Translations under genes and position numbers: made by a program
The notes under the pieces: model-generated
The model's database searches: none
Seen by the model: only the letters and a program-made list of their open reading frames with translations
Told to the model about the DNA's origin: nothing
Part shown: piece after piece, positions 12,092 to 14,816 of the stretch
Position numbering within the stretch: position 1 is the stretch's first letter
How the letters are laid out: each line of letters opens with the position of its first letter
Source: an uncultured Erythrobacteraceae bacterium
GTDB taxonomy: Bacteria > Pseudomonadota > Alphaproteobacteria > Sphingomonadales > Sphingomonadaceae
Length of the DNA stretch: 14,816 nt
Assembly: GCA_946482075.1 (NCBI GenBank)
Contig: CAMLQG010000089.1
Coordinates: forward strand, 1 to 14,816
Direction of reading: 5' to 3'

Positions 12092-13297
12092 ATGCAGGAC
12101 GTGAAAGAAGGCAAGGCGCACCCCGCGCCGGAAAGCTTCCGCACGAGCTGGGACTATGTCCACGAAGCCGCCATCGCGCGCTGCGGACTGACCGATTTCG
12201 GCGAGGACGACTACAGCACCGGCTTGTCGGTATTGCTGGAGTCGCTGGACATCGATCCGCATCTGACGCCCATGGGCCGCGAGATGGTGTGGGACACGGT
12301 CGTCACCTACCTCACCGCGCGTCTGTATGCGGCGGAGAACTGGAAGCGCTATCCCGAATGGAAAGACTTCCGGCTGAAAGCCCCGATCATCATTTGCGGC
12401 CACCCGCGAACGGGCACTACGGTGCTGCACAAGCTGATGAGCGCGGACCCGCAGTTCCAGGGTATCCAGAACTGGCTCACCAAAGCGCCGCAGCCCCGCC
12501 CGCCGCGCGCGCAATGGGCGAACCATCCGGCCTTCCAGCGCCAGGTGCAATGGCTTGCCAACCAGCATGCCCAATCGCCGGACATCGCCCACGCCCATCT
12601 CGTGGTCGCGGACGAGGTGGACGAGGAGAACGAGATCCAGGCCGGGACCTTCTCCAGCAACATCTTCGCGTCGATCTGGTATTGCGCCGGCTACGATGCG
12701 TGGTGGGCGACGCGCAGCGAGCGGCCCGACGTGATGCGCGAGATGAATATTCTCAAGCTGATCGGCTGCCACGAACCGGACAAGACCTTCCTGCTGAAGA
12801 ACCCCGCCAGCATCGGCCAGCTCGATTACTGGTTCGAGCTGGTCCCGGACGTGCGCGTGATCCAGACGCATCGCGATCCGCTGAAAGCCGTGCCTTCCAT
12901 CGCCAGCACGATCCATTTCTACAAGACCGCGCATGAAGGCGAAGCGGCGAAGCTCACCCAGAAGATCCTCGGACCGCGCGAATTGGAGAAATGGGCGGCG
13001 ATGACCGACCGTGGCATGGTGACGCGCAAGCGGGAGACGGGCAGGGAAAGCCAGTTCTTCGATCTCTACCACCCGGAATTCCATGCCAGGCCGATGGAAG
13101 TGATCGGGCGGATCTACGATCATTTCGGGCTGACCATGAGCGCGCAAGCCGAAACGGCGATCGCCGCGCGGATCGAGAAAAATCCGGAAGGCCATGGCCT
13201 GCACAGATATGAGATGGAGGATTTCGGCCTGACGCCGTCCATGATCCTGGACCGCCACGCCGAATATATCGAAACATACGGGCTCGGGAAGAAGTAG
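12092..13297 (+). CDS. PAPS-dependent sulfotransferase family protein (Sulfotransferase_3 type)
   Basis: 401 residues, soluble. The 5'-phosphosulfate loop is IIICGHPRTGTTVLHKLM (about 99-116), a standard GxPRTGTT motif. The 3'-phosphate region is VRVIQTHRDPLKAVPSIAS (about 254-272), with R261 and a serine at the expected place. An N-terminal helical region of about 95 residues and a long DEENEIQAGTFSSNIF acidic stretch (176-192) precede the acceptor-binding part; the C-terminal RYEMEDFGLTPSMI with YGL is typical of this bacterial subgroup. Expected reaction: transfer of sulfate from PAPS to a hydroxyl of a small molecule, with the acceptor unknown. A GGGGAAGGGGG ribosome-binding stretch fills the 16 bp after the DUF1214 stop, and the alcohol dehydrogenase starts 8 bp downstream, so the three genes are one operon. 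Motifs are intact; whether it truly sulfates a substrate is unproven. Confidence 0.88.
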   Translation: MQDVKEGKAHPAPESFRTSWDYVHEAAIARCGLTDFGEDDYSTGLSVLLESLDIDPHLTPMGREMVWDTVVTYLTARLYAAENWKRYPEWKDFRLKAPIIICGHPRTGTTVLHKLMSADPQFQGIQNWLTKAPQPRPPRAQWANHPAFQRQVQWLANQHAQSPDIAHAHLVVADEVDEENEIQAGTFSSNIFASIWYCAGYDAWWATRSERPDVMREMNILKLIGCHEPDKTFLLKNPASIGQLDYWFELVPDVRVIQTHRDPLKAVPSIASTIHFYKTAHEGEAAKLTQKILGPRELEKWAAMTDRGMVTRKRETGRESQFFDLYHPEFHARPMEVIGRIYDHFGLTMSAQAETAIAARIEKNPEGHGLHRYEMEDFGLTPSMILDRHAEYIETYGLGKK

Positions 13298-13305
13298 GAG
13301 AACGC

Positions 13306-14319
13306 ATGCGCGCCGCAGTATTCAACAAGCCGGGCGAGAAACTGGAAATCCGGGAAGTCGCCGATCCGGAACCGGGCGAGGGCGAAGTCCTGCTGCGCGT
13401 CCATCGTTGCGGCATCTGCGGCACGGACCTCCACATGACCGACGAACACAACAGCATGTGCGCGCCGCCGGGCTTCATCCTGGGCCATGAGCGGTCGGCC
13501 GAAGTGGTGGCGGTGGGCAAGGGCGTGGAACGGCTCAAGGTCGGCGACCATGTCGTTCCGCATCCGACCAGGGGCTGCGGCCAATGTGCATCCTGCAAGG
13601 GCGGTTCGCCCTATTTCTGCGTTCAAGGCCCGGTGCCGTGGTTCGGCGGATTTGCCGATTACATGACCGCGCTGGATGCCAGCTGTGCGCGGTTGCCCAA
13701 GACGCTTTCGCTCGACGATGCCGCGATCATCGAACCGCTGGCGGTGGGACTGCTCGGCATTCAGAGCAATCCGTTCGAGCCGGGTTCCGACGTGCTGGTG
13801 ATCGGCACGGGCCCGATCGGGATCGCCGCCGCCTTCTGGGCACGGCAGGCCAGCGCGGGGAAGATCGTCGCGGTCGCTTCCAGCCGGACTCGCGAACATA
13901 TCGCGCGGGCCGTGGGCGTGGACGAGTTCTTCGTCACCGACGACAGCCTTCCGGGCAATCTCGCCGAATTCTTCGGCGGCATGCCGGATGTCGTGCTCGA
14001 ATGCGCAGGCTTTCCGGGCGCGATCCAGATGGCGGTGGATGCCGTCAGGCCCCAAGGCCTGGTGACCGTCCTCGGCATCTGCGAGCATGACGGCCCCTGG
14101 ATGCCGGCGATGGCGGTTTACAAGCAGGTTCGGATGCAGTTCGCGGTAGGCACGCATCTCGCGATGTTCGAACATGCCGCCAACACGCTCGATCGCGGAA
14201 TCGTCGATCCGGTCGCGATGGTGACGGACGTGATTTCCTACGCGCAGCTGCCCGACGCGTTCGAGGCGCTCAAGAAGCGCGGAACGCAGTGCAAGGTAGT
14301 ATTGGATCCGAAGCTCTAG
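13306..14319 (+). CDS. zinc-dependent medium-chain alcohol dehydrogenase
   Basis: 337 residues, complete MDR enzyme. Catalytic zinc ligands are visible: C38 in GICGTD, H61 and E62 in GHE, and E143 in IIEPLAVG. The structural zinc lobe is present with C91, C94, C97 and C105 (GCGQCASCKGGSPYFC). The Rossmann motif GTGPIG (167-172) starts the NAD(P)-binding domain; no strong acidic residue is obvious at the end of the second strand (VAVASSRTREH), so NADP preference is possible. It should oxidise a secondary or primary alcohol, or reduce the carbonyl, of the pathway compound; threonine- or sorbitol-dehydrogenase-like members are the nearest general type. AGGAG lies five bases before the ATG and overlaps the sulfotransferase stop. 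It is the last gene of the plus-strand operon and is followed by a G/C hairpin. Confidence 0.92.
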   Translation: MRAAVFNKPGEKLEIREVADPEPGEGEVLLRVHRCGICGTDLHMTDEHNSMCAPPGFILGHERSAEVVAVGKGVERLKVGDHVVPHPTRGCGQCASCKGGSPYFCVQGPVPWFGGFADYMTALDASCARLPKTLSLDDAAIIEPLAVGLLGIQSNPFEPGSDVLVIGTGPIGIAAAFWARQASAGKIVAVASSRTREHIARAVGVDEFFVTDDSLPGNLAEFFGGMPDVVLECAGFPGAIQMAVDAVRPQGLVTVLGICEHDGPWMPAMAVYKQVRMQFAVGTHLAMFEHAANTLDRGIVDPVAMVTDVISYAQLPDAFEALKKRGTQCKVVLDPKL

Positions 14320-14331
14320 GGCCGATCTCCT

Positions 14332-14346
14332 CTCCCCTCGGGGGAG
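14332..14346. terminator. hairpin between alcohol dehydrogenase and VOC genes
   Basis: CTCCCC (14332-14337) pairs with GGGGAG (14341-14346) around TCG, extendable with mismatches on both sides. It sits in the 46-bp convergent gap and could end both transcripts. No good U-tract is seen. Confidence 0.45.
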
Positions 14347-14365
14347 GGGGATTGCTCATCGCCCT

Positions 14366-14816
14366 TCACCCCACCATCCGCACCGGATCGCTGCCGTCCC
14401 AATCGATGGACGCTTCGGCGATCATCGCGAACATGCCTTCGACGTTTTCATCATGCTCCATCACTTCGGTCATGCAGCCGATCAGGTGGCGCGTGTCGAA
14501 ATAGGCGTAGCGCATCGGGCCGAAAGTCGCTTCGACAGCCACATCCGCGCCCAGCGCCTTGTAATGCGCGTAATCCGCATCGAGGTCGTGCGTGAAGTAG
14601 CAGATGTGGTGATAGGCATCGGTGCCGGCAGGCACGCTGTCGCTGTAGACGTTGGGGCCCTCGCTCTTCACCTGGATCAGTTCGATCTGGACACCGCCGG
14701 CCTGACAGAAAGCCAGATCCATGGTGAGCGGCGCAGGCCGGCCGCGATAGCGGACGTTCTCGGGCGAGATGTTCTCCATGATATAGAACGGGCCGATATT
14801 GGCCGTCTTCATCCAG
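14366..14816 (-). CDS. VOC superfamily (glyoxalase/bleomycin-resistance-like) protein, 5' end cut
   Basis: About 150 C-terminal codons are visible. The frame stays open to the right edge (a TGG codon precedes the first visible ATG), and in relatives a leader of about 20-30 residues ending in a tryptophan precedes this point. So the true start is probably outside the window and the ATG at 14812 is an internal methionine. Motifs: IGPFYIMENIS, LTMDLAFCQAGGVQIELIQ (with a glutamate typical of the metal site), the central AYHHICYFTHDLDADYAHY (with HH) and YFDTRHLIGCMTEVMEHDE. This is the paired beta-alpha-beta-beta-beta fold that binds a divalent metal. Family members isomerise, epimerise or dioxygenate small molecules, or bind drugs, so no specific reaction is claimed. 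It converges on the alcohol dehydrogenase gene and probably belongs to the same catabolic neighbourhood. Confidence 0.85.
   Translation of the reverse strand, partial: WMKTANIGPFYIMENISPENVRYRGRPAPLTMDLAFCQAGGVQIELIQVKSEGPNVYSDSVPAGTDAYHHICYFTHDLDADYAHYKALGADVAVEATFGPMRYAYFDTRHLIGCMTEVMEHDENVEGMFAMIAEASIDWDGSDPVRMVG

Noticed and set aside
10693..12144. 483-codon open frame on the minus strand opposite DUF1214 paralogue 2
   Set aside because: Antisense shadow: the same kind of frame occurs opposite paralogue 1 (plus strand, 8527-9690) because the two genes share sequence. Composition is leucine/valine/arginine/aspartate-rich and not family-like.
12035..14175. Long minus-strand open frames opposite the sulfotransferase and dehydrogenase
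   Set aside because: The plus-strand products carry complete catalytic motifs; the minus-strand translations do not resemble proteins.

Overview
The window looks like a piece of a high-GC alphaproteobacterial chromosome, most likely a sphingomonad (Sphingomonadaceae or Erythrobacteraceae). The clues are the large TonB-dependent receptor with an EIIVTA-type TonB box, the PepSY/DUF2271/DUF4198 trio, the DUF1214, sulfotransferase and LLM-oxidoreductase families side by side, and the strong G/C third-position bias that creates long spurious open frames opposite real genes. No mobile element, tRNA, rRNA or CRISPR array was seen.

Region 1 (1-2023, minus strand) is a compact three-gene operon: a PepSY-type membrane protein, a secreted DUF2271 protein and a secreted DUF4198 protein that runs off the left edge. 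A Fur-box-like site (14 of 19 bases match the classical consensus) lies 38 bp upstream of the first gene, so this is probably an iron- or metal-responsive cell-envelope module.

Region 2 (2024-4740) holds housekeeping or orphan genes: a 97-residue secreted protein with its own strong terminator, a REP-like 28-bp inverted repeat, a DUF2459 membrane-anchored protein (minus) with a terminator, and a tyrosine/serine phosphatase (plus) with an intact HCX5R loop. A terminator-like hairpin at about 4710-4737 closes the next gene on the minus strand.

Region 3 (4760-14816) looks like one functional neighbourhood for uptake and conversion of an unidentified, probably hydrophobic, organic compound. It contains a TonB-dependent receptor (minus), a divergent LLM-class flavin oxidoreductase (plus), a DUF1214 protein (minus), a TetR-type repressor (minus) and then a tight plus-strand operon of a second DUF1214 protein, a PAPS-type sulfotransferase and a zinc-dependent alcohol dehydrogenase. 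A convergent VOC-superfamily protein is cut by the right edge.

The most interesting feature is the pair of DUF1214 paralogues facing away from each other around the TetR gene. They share a 92-bp stretch that is perfectly identical at DNA level, in inverted orientation and in the same reading phase, although the flanking sequence is clearly diverged. This suggests recent gene conversion or an invertible segment that carries the regulator and both promoters. All functional assignments are from motif and family recognition by eye; no database search was run.
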